DNA from: JASHSH01 sp036490215 | Lineage (GTDB): Bacteria; Pseudomonadota; Alphaproteobacteria; Rhodospirillales; Magnetospirillaceae | Length of the DNA stretch: 64,000 nucleotides | Assembly (NCBI GenBank): GCA_036490215.1 | Contig: DASXEH010000034.1 | Location: 62,001 to 126,000 of the forward strand | Reading direction: 5' to 3' | Shown here: piece after piece, positions 53,200-60,621 of the stretch | How the letters are laid out: every line of letters begins with the position of its first letter | Numbering within the stretch: the stretch's first letter is position 1 | The notes under the pieces: model-generated | What the model was told of the DNA's origin: nothing | Database searches by the model: none | The model's input: the letters and a program-made list of their open reading frames with translations, nothing else | Position numbers and translations under genes: made by a program

Positions 53200-53929
53200 G
53201 GCGTCCTCCATGATCAAGAAACCGCGTCGATACAACGACGATCAGCAGCCCGACGATCTGGGCAAGGATGAACCCCGGCGCGTCAGCGGGACGGATACCG
53301 GCAAAAGTGTCGGTCAAACTGCGCGCGATGGTGACTGCCGGGTTGGCGAAGGACGTCGATGACGTGAACCAGTAGGCGGCGACGATGTAGGCGGCCACAA
53401 CCGCTGCCGTGATCGGTGCGCCGAGTGCGCGGCAACCCCGAATCATCACCAGCAATCCCGCCGTCGCGACCACCTCTGCCAGCCATTGGCCGACGCCGCC
53501 CCGATGGCGCTGCGATGCCTGGATGAGCGGGAGTGCGAACATCGCGTTGGCGACGATCACCCCCACGACAGCGCCCACGCATTGCGCGATGCAGTAAGGA
53601 ATGACCTCACGCCATGGGAAGTGTTTCGACGCCGCCGCCATCACAGTCACGGCAGGATTCATATGCGCACCGGAGACGGGTGCAAATACCGTGATCAGCG
53701 CGACCAGCACGCCGCCGGTGGCGATGGCGTTCGCCAGCAACGCGACGGCGGCGTTGCCGCTGGCAAGCTGCTCGCCCATAATTCCCGAACCGACCACAGC
53801 CGCCAACAAGAACGCCGTTGCCAAGCATTCCGCAGCAGCACGATAGGCCAGCGTCGGTGCTACGACGGCAGACCCCGAGTCAGACGGTGCCGCCGACAGA
53901 GCCGGTGACGCTGGCGTGTCCAATTTCAT
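53186..53929 (-). CDS. aqpS: Aquaglyceroporin of an arsenic operon (AqpS-like)
   Basis: 247-residue MIP-family channel with six helices and two NPA boxes, SGAHMNPAVT and SFANPAVTIARSLTD, the second followed by the conserved Arg. Placed directly after arsC with a 50-base overlap. In Sinorhizobium meliloti an AqpS in the same position lets arsenite, made by ArsC, leave the cell down its gradient. The first 30 residues are not membrane-like. Confidence 0.85.
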   Translation of the reverse strand: MKLDTPASPALSAAPSDSGSAVVAPTLAYRAAAECLATAFLLAAVVGSGIMGEQLASGNAAVALLANAIATGGVLVALITVFAPVSGAHMNPAVTVMAAASKHFPWREVIPYCIAQCVGAVVGVIVANAMFALPLIQASQRHRGGVGQWLAEVVATAGLLVMIRGCRALGAPITAAVVAAYIVAAYWFTSSTSFANPAVTIARSLTDTFAGIRPADAPGFILAQIVGLLIVVVSTRFLDHGGRHGHL

Positions 53930-54404
53930 CGAGCTTCTTCTTTAGGGCGATGCGGTCGAGAGCCTCAACGCGCAGGCTTGCGAAAATCTTGATGCGGTTT
54001 TCGAGTTCACGGAAGGCGCGGCGGAACGCATCACGCTTTTCCAATTCCGATCCCTCCGCCGCCGCCGGATCGGCCACGCCCCAATGGGCGCTCATCGGCT
54101 GGCCCGGCCAAATCGGACAGGGTTCCGCCGCCGCCTGATCGCAGACGGTGAACACGAAATCCATCTTTGGCGCATCGGCGGTCGCGAATACATCCCAGCT
54201 TTTGCTGTACAGGCCATCGGTGGGCAGGCTGAGGGTGCGCAGGAGGTCGAGCGCGTAAGGATGCGGTTCCTTCTTCGGATAGCTGCCCGCGCTATAGGCA
54301 TGAAACCGGCCCGCTCCATGATGGTTGAGGATCGATTCCGCCAGGATGCTGCGCGCCGAGTTACCGGTGCAGAGAAACATGACGTTGAAAATCTTGTCGC
54401 CCAT
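53880..54404 (-). CDS. arsC: Arsenate reductase, low-molecular-weight phosphatase type
   Basis: 174 residues. The phosphatase loop CTGNSARS holds the nucleophile C12 and R18; further cysteines in VCDQAAAEPCP (near 88-95) serve the redox relay in this family. It reduces arsenate to arsenite. A C-terminal extension of about 35 residues goes beyond the usual fold and overlaps aqpS. Co-transcribed with arsR and arsI. Confidence 0.92.
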   Translation of the reverse strand: MGDKIFNVMFLCTGNSARSILAESILNHHGAGRFHAYSAGSYPKKEPHPYALDLLRTLSLPTDGLYSKSWDVFATADAPKMDFVFTVCDQAAAEPCPIWPGQPMSAHWGVADPAAAEGSELEKRDAFRRAFRELENRIKIFASLRVEALDRIALKKKLDEIGHASVTGSVGGTV

Positions 54405-54416
54405 TGTGCCCTCCGA

Positions 54417-54887
54417 TCATGCGCAGCAGGACGATCCGGCTTTGGCTTCCACACGCGCCGGGGACGGCGCACAGCAGGCGCCGCCGCTGACCTGCTTCAC
54501 GCTATCGGCGCCGTAGGTCGTGATTTCGCCATGCGTATGAAATGTCTCCCACGACAGTCCTGACGGGTCGGTGCTCCACGCCTTGTCGGAATTGGCGTAG
54601 CAGCACTGCGCATCGGTCTGGTTGAGCACCGCTTGCTCGGCGTCTTTCAGGCGAGCATCGATGGTAGCGAGTTCCCGCTCGTCATCGACCTGAATGCCCA
54701 AGTGATCGACGCCGTGCGTGGCGTTTGTGTCGCGCGCCGAGATTGCGAAGTTCACGCGCGGGTCGTCGAGCATCCACTTCGCGTAATCGTCCTTCGTGAC
54801 CGTGGGCGGCGCGCCGAACAGCGTTTCGTAAAAGCGGATCGACTGTTCAAGGTTACTGACGGCGACGTGCACGTGAAACCGCTTCAT
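54417..54887 (-). CDS. arsI: ArsI/CadI-type glyoxalase-fold metalloenzyme
   Basis: 156 residues from the ATG at 54887 (GGAGG 8 bases upstream); the longer frame reads into arsR. The vicinal-oxygen-chelate fold starts MKRFHVHVAVSNLEQSI, with metal ligands expected at the first HVHV His, the HLGIQ His and a Glu in SWETFHTHG. A vicinal cysteine pair in QCCYANSDKAW is the ArsI signature for organoarsenical binding; more CC pairs end the protein. ArsI breaks the C-As bond of trivalent organoarsenicals. Confidence 0.88.
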   Translation of the reverse strand: MKRFHVHVAVSNLEQSIRFYETLFGAPPTVTKDDYAKWMLDDPRVNFAISARDTNATHGVDHLGIQVDDERELATIDARLKDAEQAVLNQTDAQCCYANSDKAWSTDPSGLSWETFHTHGEITTYGADSVKQVSGGACCAPSPARVEAKAGSSCCA

Positions 54888-55248
54888 CGCGCGATCCTCC
54901 ACGGGTTCGGGTTGTTGCAGGGGTGGTCGCTGGTGCGCAGGACGGCAGACCGCAAGCGGCTGGATCGCCTTGGCAGCAATTTTCCGTGAGATAGCCCACC
55001 AGCCCATTCATCTGGGTGAAGTCGGCGGAGTAGATCAGCGACCGGCTTTCGCGCCGATAGGTCACAAGCCCCGCATGTTTGAGGTGGTTGAGGTGAAACG
55101 AAAGCGTCGGCCCGGCAAGTTCGATGCGGTCCGCGATCACCCCGGCGGGCAGACCGGCCGGACCGGCCTCGACCAGCAGGCGGTAAATGTCGAGCCGCGT
55201 TTCATGCGCGAGCGCCGACAGCGAAGCGATGGCATCTATCTTTTCCAT
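54853..55248 (-). CDS. arsR: ArsR-family arsenic-sensing repressor
   Basis: 131-residue winged-helix repressor. The DNA-binding part is ALAHETRLDIYRLLVEAG and LAGPTLSFHLNHLKHAGLV. Cysteine residues at the C terminus (ENCCQGDPAACGLPSC) probably bind As(III), as in type-3 ArsR proteins rather than the classic CVC in the recognition helix. It overlaps arsI by 35 bases. The start codon sits at the expected transcription start of its promoter. Confidence 0.92.
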   Translation of the reverse strand: MEKIDAIASLSALAHETRLDIYRLLVEAGPAGLPAGVIADRIELAGPTLSFHLNHLKHAGLVTYRRESRSLIYSADFTQMNGLVGYLTENCCQGDPAACGLPSCAPATTPATTRTRGGSRDEAVSRARRRQ

Positions 55249-55249
55249 A

Positions 55250-55284
55250 TTTCAATAAATATGAAAATATAGAGCATGTGTCAA
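55250..55284 (-). promoter_or_regulatory. ars operon promoter and ArsR operator
   Basis: On the minus strand TTGACA (55284-55279), 17-base spacer, TATTTA (55261-55256). An inverted repeat TTTCA-N7-TGAAA (55250-55266) overlays the -10 box and is the likely ArsR site. The ATG of arsR begins 7 bases after the -10 box, so the message is probably leaderless. Confidence 0.7.
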
Positions 55285-55294
55285 GCCCATCGTG

Positions 55295-55738
55295 TCAGGC
55301 GAGACGTTTCCGCAAAAGCACGGCAGAAGCCGGGCAGAGGTCGGTGAATTGACGGGATTGGCGGATACCCTCGGACGCGCTGTCGCGATCCGCACGCTCA
55401 AAGCCGAGATTGATTGCCAAAGTCTCTGCGGTCGTCGTCAGCATCCACGCTTCCGTCATCCCGAGTTTGGATAGGCGCGCCATGGCGCAGAGCGTCATGA
55501 CGTTCCCCCAGCCTTGCCCACGCATGGCCGGAAGCACGACCAGTGACCGCAACAGTGCGCAATGGGTGCCAGCCCCTTCCCACCCGACGAATCCGATCAG
55601 GCGCGGGCCGTCGCGGAATCTGAAAAATTTTCGGCCCGGCAATTCGAGATCGTCAGCAGGTAGACCAGCGCCGAGCAGCGCGGCTGAGAGTTCGGAATCG
55701 CTGCCTTCAATTTCGTCGATGATAGGCGTTTTGGTCAT
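55295..55738 (-). CDS. arsN2: GNAT acetyltransferase, ArsN2-like
   Basis: 147 residues with the GNAT core: LRSLVVLPAMRGQGWG (acetyl-CoA loop RGQGWG), AWMLTTTAETLAINLGF and a Cys near the end (TDLCPASAV). The pattern matches the small ArsN2 acetyltransferases found in arsenic clusters. It reads the same way as arsR but stops about 11 bases before the -35 box of the ars promoter, so it has its own upstream control. Confidence 0.75.
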   Translation of the reverse strand: MTKTPIIDEIEGSDSELSAALLGAGLPADDLELPGRKFFRFRDGPRLIGFVGWEGAGTHCALLRSLVVLPAMRGQGWGNVMTLCAMARLSKLGMTEAWMLTTTAETLAINLGFERADRDSASEGIRQSRQFTDLCPASAVLLRKRLA

Positions 55739-55904
55739 GGCGACGCGTCTTCCAACTTGGCGTAGGGATCGCTGACTTTGTCAGTGTTTGGTGCCATCGC
55801 TTTTGCGTGGCTCCCTAAGACGAAAGAGTCGAAGAAACCTTGGTGCCCCAAAGGGTTTGAGTAGAACTGGGCAGACCTAAGTAGGCCGACGAAAAAAAAT
55901 TCAG

Positions 55905-55917
55905 CCCCCTCCGCCAG
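55905..55917 (+). repeat. Copy of the tRNA-Ser 3' end
   Basis: CCCCCTCCGCCAG, identical to 52708-52720 at the tRNA 3' end. It marks the possible right border of the arsenic insert, 20 bases before the livF stop. The preceding gap 55,739-55,904 has no supported gene. Confidence 0.45.
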
Positions 55918-55937
55918 CGCCCAGAAACGCCAACCCA

Positions 55938-56654
55938 TTATCCCGGTGCCGCTTCGCCAAGATAGGCGCGGCGGATATGCGGCTGAGCCAGCAGGTCGCG
56001 CGGCGTGCCTTCGCCGGCGATCGATCCTTCTTCGAGCACATAAGCACGCGTGGCGATCTCCAGCGCCATGGCCACATTCTGCTCGACCAGCAAGACAGCC
56101 ACGCCCTCACGATTGATCGCACTCACCACCCGCAGCATCTCGAGCACAATGGCCGGAGCCAGGCCCAGGGACGGCTCATCGAGCAGTAGAAGGCGCGGCT
56201 GGGCCATCAGCGCCCTGCCGATCGCCACCATCTGCTGCTGGCCGCCCGAAAGCTGCCCCGCCGGCGTCTCCAGACGCGGCGCAAGGGCCGGGAAGGTGGC
56301 CAGCACCCGCTCGAACTGAGTGCGACGATGGCTGCGGGCCGCCCGGCGCCAGGCGCCGAGTTCGAGGTTCTCGCGCACCGAAAGACCCGTAAACAGCCGC
56401 CGGCCTTCCGGCACGAGCGCGATCCCATGGGCGCAGAACGCATGAGCCGGCTCGCGCGCAAGGTCGGTCGCATCGATGGCGAGCCGGCCGCCGCCCACCC
56501 GGTGCAGACCGGCAATGACGTTGATCAGCGTCGTCTTGCCCGCGCCGTTGGGACCGACCACGCAGACCAGTTCACCCGCGGCGACGCGAAGCGAGACGTT
56601 GCGCAGCGCCGTGGCGGGCCCATAGGCGGCCGAAACTTGATCGAGTTCAAGCAT
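55938..56654 (-). CDS. livF: Branched-chain amino-acid-type ABC transporter ATPase LivF
   Basis: 238-residue cytoplasmic ATPase. Walker A GPNGAGKTT, Q-loop region VPEGRRLFTGLSV, signature LSGGQQQMVAIGRAL, and Walker B LLLLDEPSLGLAP are intact. The ATG at 56654 overlaps the end of the permease-ATPase fusion by 8 bases; an upstream in-frame start would lie inside that gene. Last gene of the liv operon. Confidence 0.93.
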   Translation of the reverse strand: MLELDQVSAAYGPATALRNVSLRVAAGELVCVVGPNGAGKTTLINVIAGLHRVGGGRLAIDATDLAREPAHAFCAHGIALVPEGRRLFTGLSVRENLELGAWRRAARSHRRTQFERVLATFPALAPRLETPAGQLSGGQQQMVAIGRALMAQPRLLLLDEPSLGLAPAIVLEMLRVVSAINREGVAVLLVEQNVAMALEIATRAYVLEEGSIAGEGTPRDLLAQPHIRRAYLGEAAPG

Positions 56655-58383
56655 GGGGCTTTCCCAGATAGGCGGTGACCACATCGGGCCGGCGCATCAC
56701 ATCATCAGGCAGGCCGGATGCAATCACCTGGCCGTGATGCAGCACGGTGATACGGTCAGCCAGTTCCATCACCGCGCGCATCACATGTTCGACAAAGACG
56801 ATCGTCGCTCCCCGGTCGCGGATCGCGCGCACGGTGGCGATGGCATGATCGATTTCGGTCGGCGACAGGCCCGACAAAACCTCGTCGAGCAGAATCAGGC
56901 TCGGCCGCGAGGCCAGCGCGCGGGCGAGTTCGAGAAACTTGCGCTGATGAAGGTTGAGATCGTCGGGCTTGGCGTCGGCCTTGCCGGCGAGTCCGGTGAA
57001 GTCGAGCCATTGCCAGGCTTCCTCGAAGGCGGCGTCGCGGGACAGCGCGAACCGGCCGAAGCGCGCCGGCAGCGCCACGTTCTGCAGCACGCTCATGCGC
57101 GGGAAGGGGCGCGGAATCTGATAGGTGCGGGCAATGCCGGCCCGCGCGATGGCATGGGCGTCGAGGGGCGCCAGATCGCGGCCCTCGAACAGCATCTGCC
57201 CGCCGCTGCAGCGATAATGGCCGCTCACCATATTGATCAGCGTCGACTTGCCCGAGCCGTTGGGCCCGACCAGGGCCAGGATCTCGCCCTTGCGCACGTC
57301 GAGCGTGGCGCCGTCGAGCGCGCGCAGGCCTGAGAAGGATTTGCTCAGATCCTTGATGTCGAGAAGTGGCGGCGCGGTCGGGTCGGGCCGCGGCGCAGCG
57401 TTCGGTGTGGCGGCCACAGCCGCGCGTGTATGCCGGCTGCGGCCACCGGCGGGCGGCGCCCAGCGGCCGAGCAGCCCGGCTGGAACGAACAGGATGACCA
57501 GCACCAGAATAGCGCCCACGGCAGCACGTCCCACAACCGGATCGCCGCCGGCGGTGAAGGCGTAGAGTAATGCGGTGATCGCCGCAGCGCCGATCGCCGG
57601 GCCCAGCCAATGACGCGTGCCGCCCAGCACGCTCATCAGCACGACATTGAGCGGCACCAGGATCGAGAAGGTCTCTCCCGCCGTCACATAGGAGACGAAC
57701 AACGCCTGGATGCCGCCGGCGACACCGGCGAGCGCGCAGGAGAGGGCGAAGGCCAATATCTTATAGCGGAACGTGGGCACACCCATGACCTCGGCCACAT
57801 CTTCATCGTCATGGATGGCGAACAAACCCGCACCCAGTTTCGAGGCATGCACCCATTGGGCGATCGCGAGCGTGGCGGCGGCGGCGATCAGCGCCAAGAC
57901 ATAGAAAGTGGCCGAAGGCGAGGCGAAAATCGCCGGCACCGGCACGCCCGACAAGAAAACGCCCAAGCCACCGTCGAGCGGCGTGTTGAGGACAATCGTA
58001 CCCAGTACAAACGTGACCGCGAGCGTCAGCAGTGCGAATAGCTCACCGCGCAGCTTGGGCATGCGGAAGGCGACGGCGCCGATACCGACGCCGAGGATCG
58101 CTGCCACCAGACCCGCGATCGGCAGGGTCCAGAGAAAGGGCACGCCGTAGTTGCCGGCCAAGGTCGCGGTCGTGTAGATGCCCGCGCCGAAGAATGCCGC
58201 ATGCCCGAACGAGAAATAGCCGGAATAGCCCGACAGGATATTCCACGAGGTGGCAAGCGTCGCCCAAAGGAAGATGAGGTAGAGGAAGGATTCGTAGAAG
58301 GCGGGCGGATTCAGAAAGGGCAGCAGCGCGAGCACGATCGCGGCGAGACCGATCCAAACGGGCGGCGGCAGCTTTCGGATCAT
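56647..58383 (-). CDS. livMG: LivM-LivG fusion: permease joined to ABC ATPase
   Basis: 578 residues. Residues 1 to about 315 are a LivM-type permease with eight or nine helices (SGYSGYFSFGHAAFFGAG is the family hallmark). A Pro/Ala-rich linker (about 318-345) leads to a LivG ATPase with Walker A GPNGSGKST and Walker B LILLDEVLSGLSP. The ATPase signature is degenerate: LNLHQRKFLELARAL in place of LSGGQ, as in some LivG proteins. Fusions of this order are known and should work with LivF, LivH and the binding protein nearby. Confidence 0.93.
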   Translation of the reverse strand: MIRKLPPPVWIGLAAIVLALLPFLNPPAFYESFLYLIFLWATLATSWNILSGYSGYFSFGHAAFFGAGIYTTATLAGNYGVPFLWTLPIAGLVAAILGVGIGAVAFRMPKLRGELFALLTLAVTFVLGTIVLNTPLDGGLGVFLSGVPVPAIFASPSATFYVLALIAAAATLAIAQWVHASKLGAGLFAIHDDEDVAEVMGVPTFRYKILAFALSCALAGVAGGIQALFVSYVTAGETFSILVPLNVVLMSVLGGTRHWLGPAIGAAAITALLYAFTAGGDPVVGRAAVGAILVLVILFVPAGLLGRWAPPAGGRSRHTRAAVAATPNAAPRPDPTAPPLLDIKDLSKSFSGLRALDGATLDVRKGEILALVGPNGSGKSTLINMVSGHYRCSGGQMLFEGRDLAPLDAHAIARAGIARTYQIPRPFPRMSVLQNVALPARFGRFALSRDAAFEEAWQWLDFTGLAGKADAKPDDLNLHQRKFLELARALASRPSLILLDEVLSGLSPTEIDHAIATVRAIRDRGATIVFVEHVMRAVMELADRITVLHHGQVIASGLPDDVMRRPDVVTAYLGKPHA

Positions 58384-58386
58384 GGC

Positions 58387-59235
58387 CTAGGTTCGCCGTG
58401 CACGGGTGAGAAGCACGACGATCAGCAGCGAAAAGGACACCAGCGGCGCCCAGGCGGGGGCGGTCACCGCCATGGTCACCGCTTCGCTGATGCCGATCGC
58501 GACCCCGGCGATCAAGGGCCCGAATGGATTGCCCAACCCGCCGACCATCACCACGGCGAAGACCACGCCGATCAAGGAATAGATCTGCGACGGCGCCAAC
58601 GTATAGGTCAGCGCTAGCGCGACACCCGCCACCCCGGCAAAGGCGGCACACAGACCCGCCAGCATCCGTTCCAGCAGCCGCGTATTGATGCCGAAGGCCG
58701 CGGCGATCGGTGCGTCTTCCGCCGTGGCGCGCATCGCCTTGCCCAGTTCAGTGTGACGCAGCACCACCCAGGTGGCGAAGGCGAGTGCCGTGGCGAGCGC
58801 CAGCGAAATCAGCTCGGGCAGCGGCAGATAAAGGGCACCGATCTTGAACTTGACCGCCGCATAAGCCGATTCGAGCTTGCGATAGTCGGCCGACCAGACG
58901 AACTGGATCGCACTCTCGATGATCACCGCCAAGCCGAACGTAGCCAGCAGCGAGTTGAAGGGCGTGACAGCCAGGCGCGCGAAGACCCAGTGCATCGCCA
59001 CGCCGAAGACAAAGAACGCCGGCACGATGACGATCAGGGTGAGAAGCGGGTCCCAGCCATGACTGCCAAGCTGATAGGTGAGATAGGCGCCCAGGAACGC
59101 CAAGGCAAAGTGCGCCAGGTTGATCTGGCGCAACATGCCCCAAGACAGGGATAGGCCCAATCCCAACAGCCCATAGAGGCCGCCGACGAAAATGCCCGAG
59201 AGAATCGATTGGCTGAGAAGCGTCGCGCTCGGCAT
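58387..59235 (-). CDS. livH: Branched-chain amino-acid-type ABC permease LivH
   Basis: 282-residue inner-membrane permease with about eight helices. LivH marks are GLYGLLGLGLSLSWGMLRQINLAHFAL near the N terminus, RATAEDAPIAAAFGIN (coupling loop) and VMVGGLGNPFGPL. Three bases separate it from the fusion gene downstream and 19 from the binding-protein gene upstream. Confidence 0.93.
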   Translation of the reverse strand: MPSATLLSQSILSGIFVGGLYGLLGLGLSLSWGMLRQINLAHFALAFLGAYLTYQLGSHGWDPLLTLIVIVPAFFVFGVAMHWVFARLAVTPFNSLLATFGLAVIIESAIQFVWSADYRKLESAYAAVKFKIGALYLPLPELISLALATALAFATWVVLRHTELGKAMRATAEDAPIAAAFGINTRLLERMLAGLCAAFAGVAGVALALTYTLAPSQIYSLIGVVFAVVMVGGLGNPFGPLIAGVAIGISEAVTMAVTAPAWAPLVSFSLLIVVLLTRARRT

Positions 59236-59254
59236 CGGCGCTTTCAGTCCGCCA

Positions 59255-60457
59255 TCAATTCCCCTGCAAGGTGGCGCCCGGCGCCGCCCATTGCTTCGGC
59301 CAGACGGTGACCCATTCGCCGTTCTGCACCTGCTTCACCTTCATCAGATCGTCGCCGTAATTGCTCGGCCCGTCGAAATGCAGATCGCCCTGAATGGTGC
59401 GCACCTTATGGGTCTTCAGCCACTGTCCGATCTTCTGGTCGTCGAGACTGTTGGTGGCGGTCACGCCGGCTTCGAGCATCTGCCAAGCGGTGAAAGACAC
59501 CGCCGCCTGAGTCTCGACACGGGTATAAGGCAGCCCCGCTTTGGCGGCGCGATCGTTGTACGCCTTGACGAACTCAGCCGCGACCGGATCGTCGGTGAAG
59601 GGCTTGTGCTGCTCGAAGATCGAGGCGGCGAGGGCGCCCTTCGCCAGCGGCGAGGTCGCCATCGGCCCCGGTGCCGGATACATGTAGAAGTGGTAGTGGG
59701 GCGTGTAGTCGATCTTCTTCATCGCCTCGAGGAGCTGATTGCCCTCAAGCCCGATCGCGCCGACGAACAGAAGATCGGGGTTGGCATCCTTCACGCGCGC
59801 GGCGATCGGCCCGAAATCCTGGGTGCCGAAATCGTATTCGAGATAGAGGACCTCTTTGAGCCCGCGCTGCTGGGCTACCTTGCGCGCGCCCTGGGCCATA
59901 AACAGCACTGAGGGGAATTTGCTTCCCAGGATGGCGATCGTCTTGGGCGGGTTCGGCGTCGCGGCCAAGGCATCGAACAACGTATTGGGGAAGGTCGTTT
60001 CCGGATTCGGGCCCAAGGACCAGGCCGGGAACTGAAGATCGTATTTGGCAAGGGCGGGGATGCCGAAGGTATGGTGGATCAGAACTTTGTTGTAGCGCTG
60101 CGCCACGCCCATCGCTTGCAGAATGGCGCCCGTGGCATAGGGGCCCATCAGCAGATCGACCTTGTCGACGGTGATCAGCTGCTCGTAGAGTGTGCGCGCC
60201 AGCTCGGGCTTGGACTGATCGTCCTTCAGGTCCCATTCCACTGGCCGGCCGAGCAGGCCGTTCGCGTGATTGAGCCGGTCGATGTAATACTCGCCGACAA
60301 TCTTGTGCACCATGCCGGTCGCGGCGAGCGGCCCGGTGAGCGCCAGCGTGCTGCCGATCTTGATCGGTTGTCCCGATGGATCGGCCATCGCCGGCCGGAC
60401 GAGGAGAGCAGCCGCGGCCAATGCCATGGCTGTGAGCAATGAGCGCGCGATCTTCAT
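59255..60457 (-). CDS. livJ: Periplasmic substrate-binding protein, Liv family
   Basis: 400 residues. The ATG at 60457 follows AGGGAG and gives a clear signal peptide (MKIARSLLTAMALAAAALLV, cut after PAMA). The mature part begins with KIGSTLALTGPLAATG and has the two-lobed fold with LLMGPYATGAI, FGPIAARVKDANPDLLFVG. The ligand may be an amino acid, urea or an amide; this subgroup is not diagnostic. First gene of the operon; the 164-base gap upstream should hold its promoter. Confidence 0.88.
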   Translation of the reverse strand: MKIARSLLTAMALAAAALLVRPAMADPSGQPIKIGSTLALTGPLAATGMVHKIVGEYYIDRLNHANGLLGRPVEWDLKDDQSKPELARTLYEQLITVDKVDLLMGPYATGAILQAMGVAQRYNKVLIHHTFGIPALAKYDLQFPAWSLGPNPETTFPNTLFDALAATPNPPKTIAILGSKFPSVLFMAQGARKVAQQRGLKEVLYLEYDFGTQDFGPIAARVKDANPDLLFVGAIGLEGNQLLEAMKKIDYTPHYHFYMYPAPGPMATSPLAKGALAASIFEQHKPFTDDPVAAEFVKAYNDRAAKAGLPYTRVETQAAVSFTAWQMLEAGVTATNSLDDQKIGQWLKTHKVRTIQGDLHFDGPSNYGDDLMKVKQVQNGEWVTVWPKQWAAPGATLQGN

Positions 60458-60621
60458 GGTTGATCTCCCTGGCGAGACCCTTGAGCCTTGATGAGTCGTT
60501 TGGCCCTTAAACGATCGGTCTCGCGTCAAGTTGAGCGTGCGGGCGCGTCCGTGTCCAGGAAAGAAATCGCCCAAATTCTATGCGTTGAGTGCGGGCATAG
60601 GCAGGCGCCATCTCCGTGCGG

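Larger units (their letters stand above)
52720..55917 (-). mobile_element. Arsenic resistance insert, possible decayed island at the tRNA 3' end
   Basis: The tRNA 3' end CCCCCTCCGCCAG (52708-52720) recurs exactly at 55905-55917, on the far side of the arsenic genes and just before the liv operon. Immediately after the tRNA is a pair of direct repeats that look like integrase arm sites (52775-52797). No integrase gene is present, so the element, if real, can no longer move by itself. A 13-base match in GC-rich DNA is not proof. Confidence 0.5.

Noticed and set aside
55735..55938. 67-codon frame between livF and the acetyltransferase
   Set aside because: Contains the tRNA 3'-end repeat and an A-run, lacks a ribosome site, no similarity seen.
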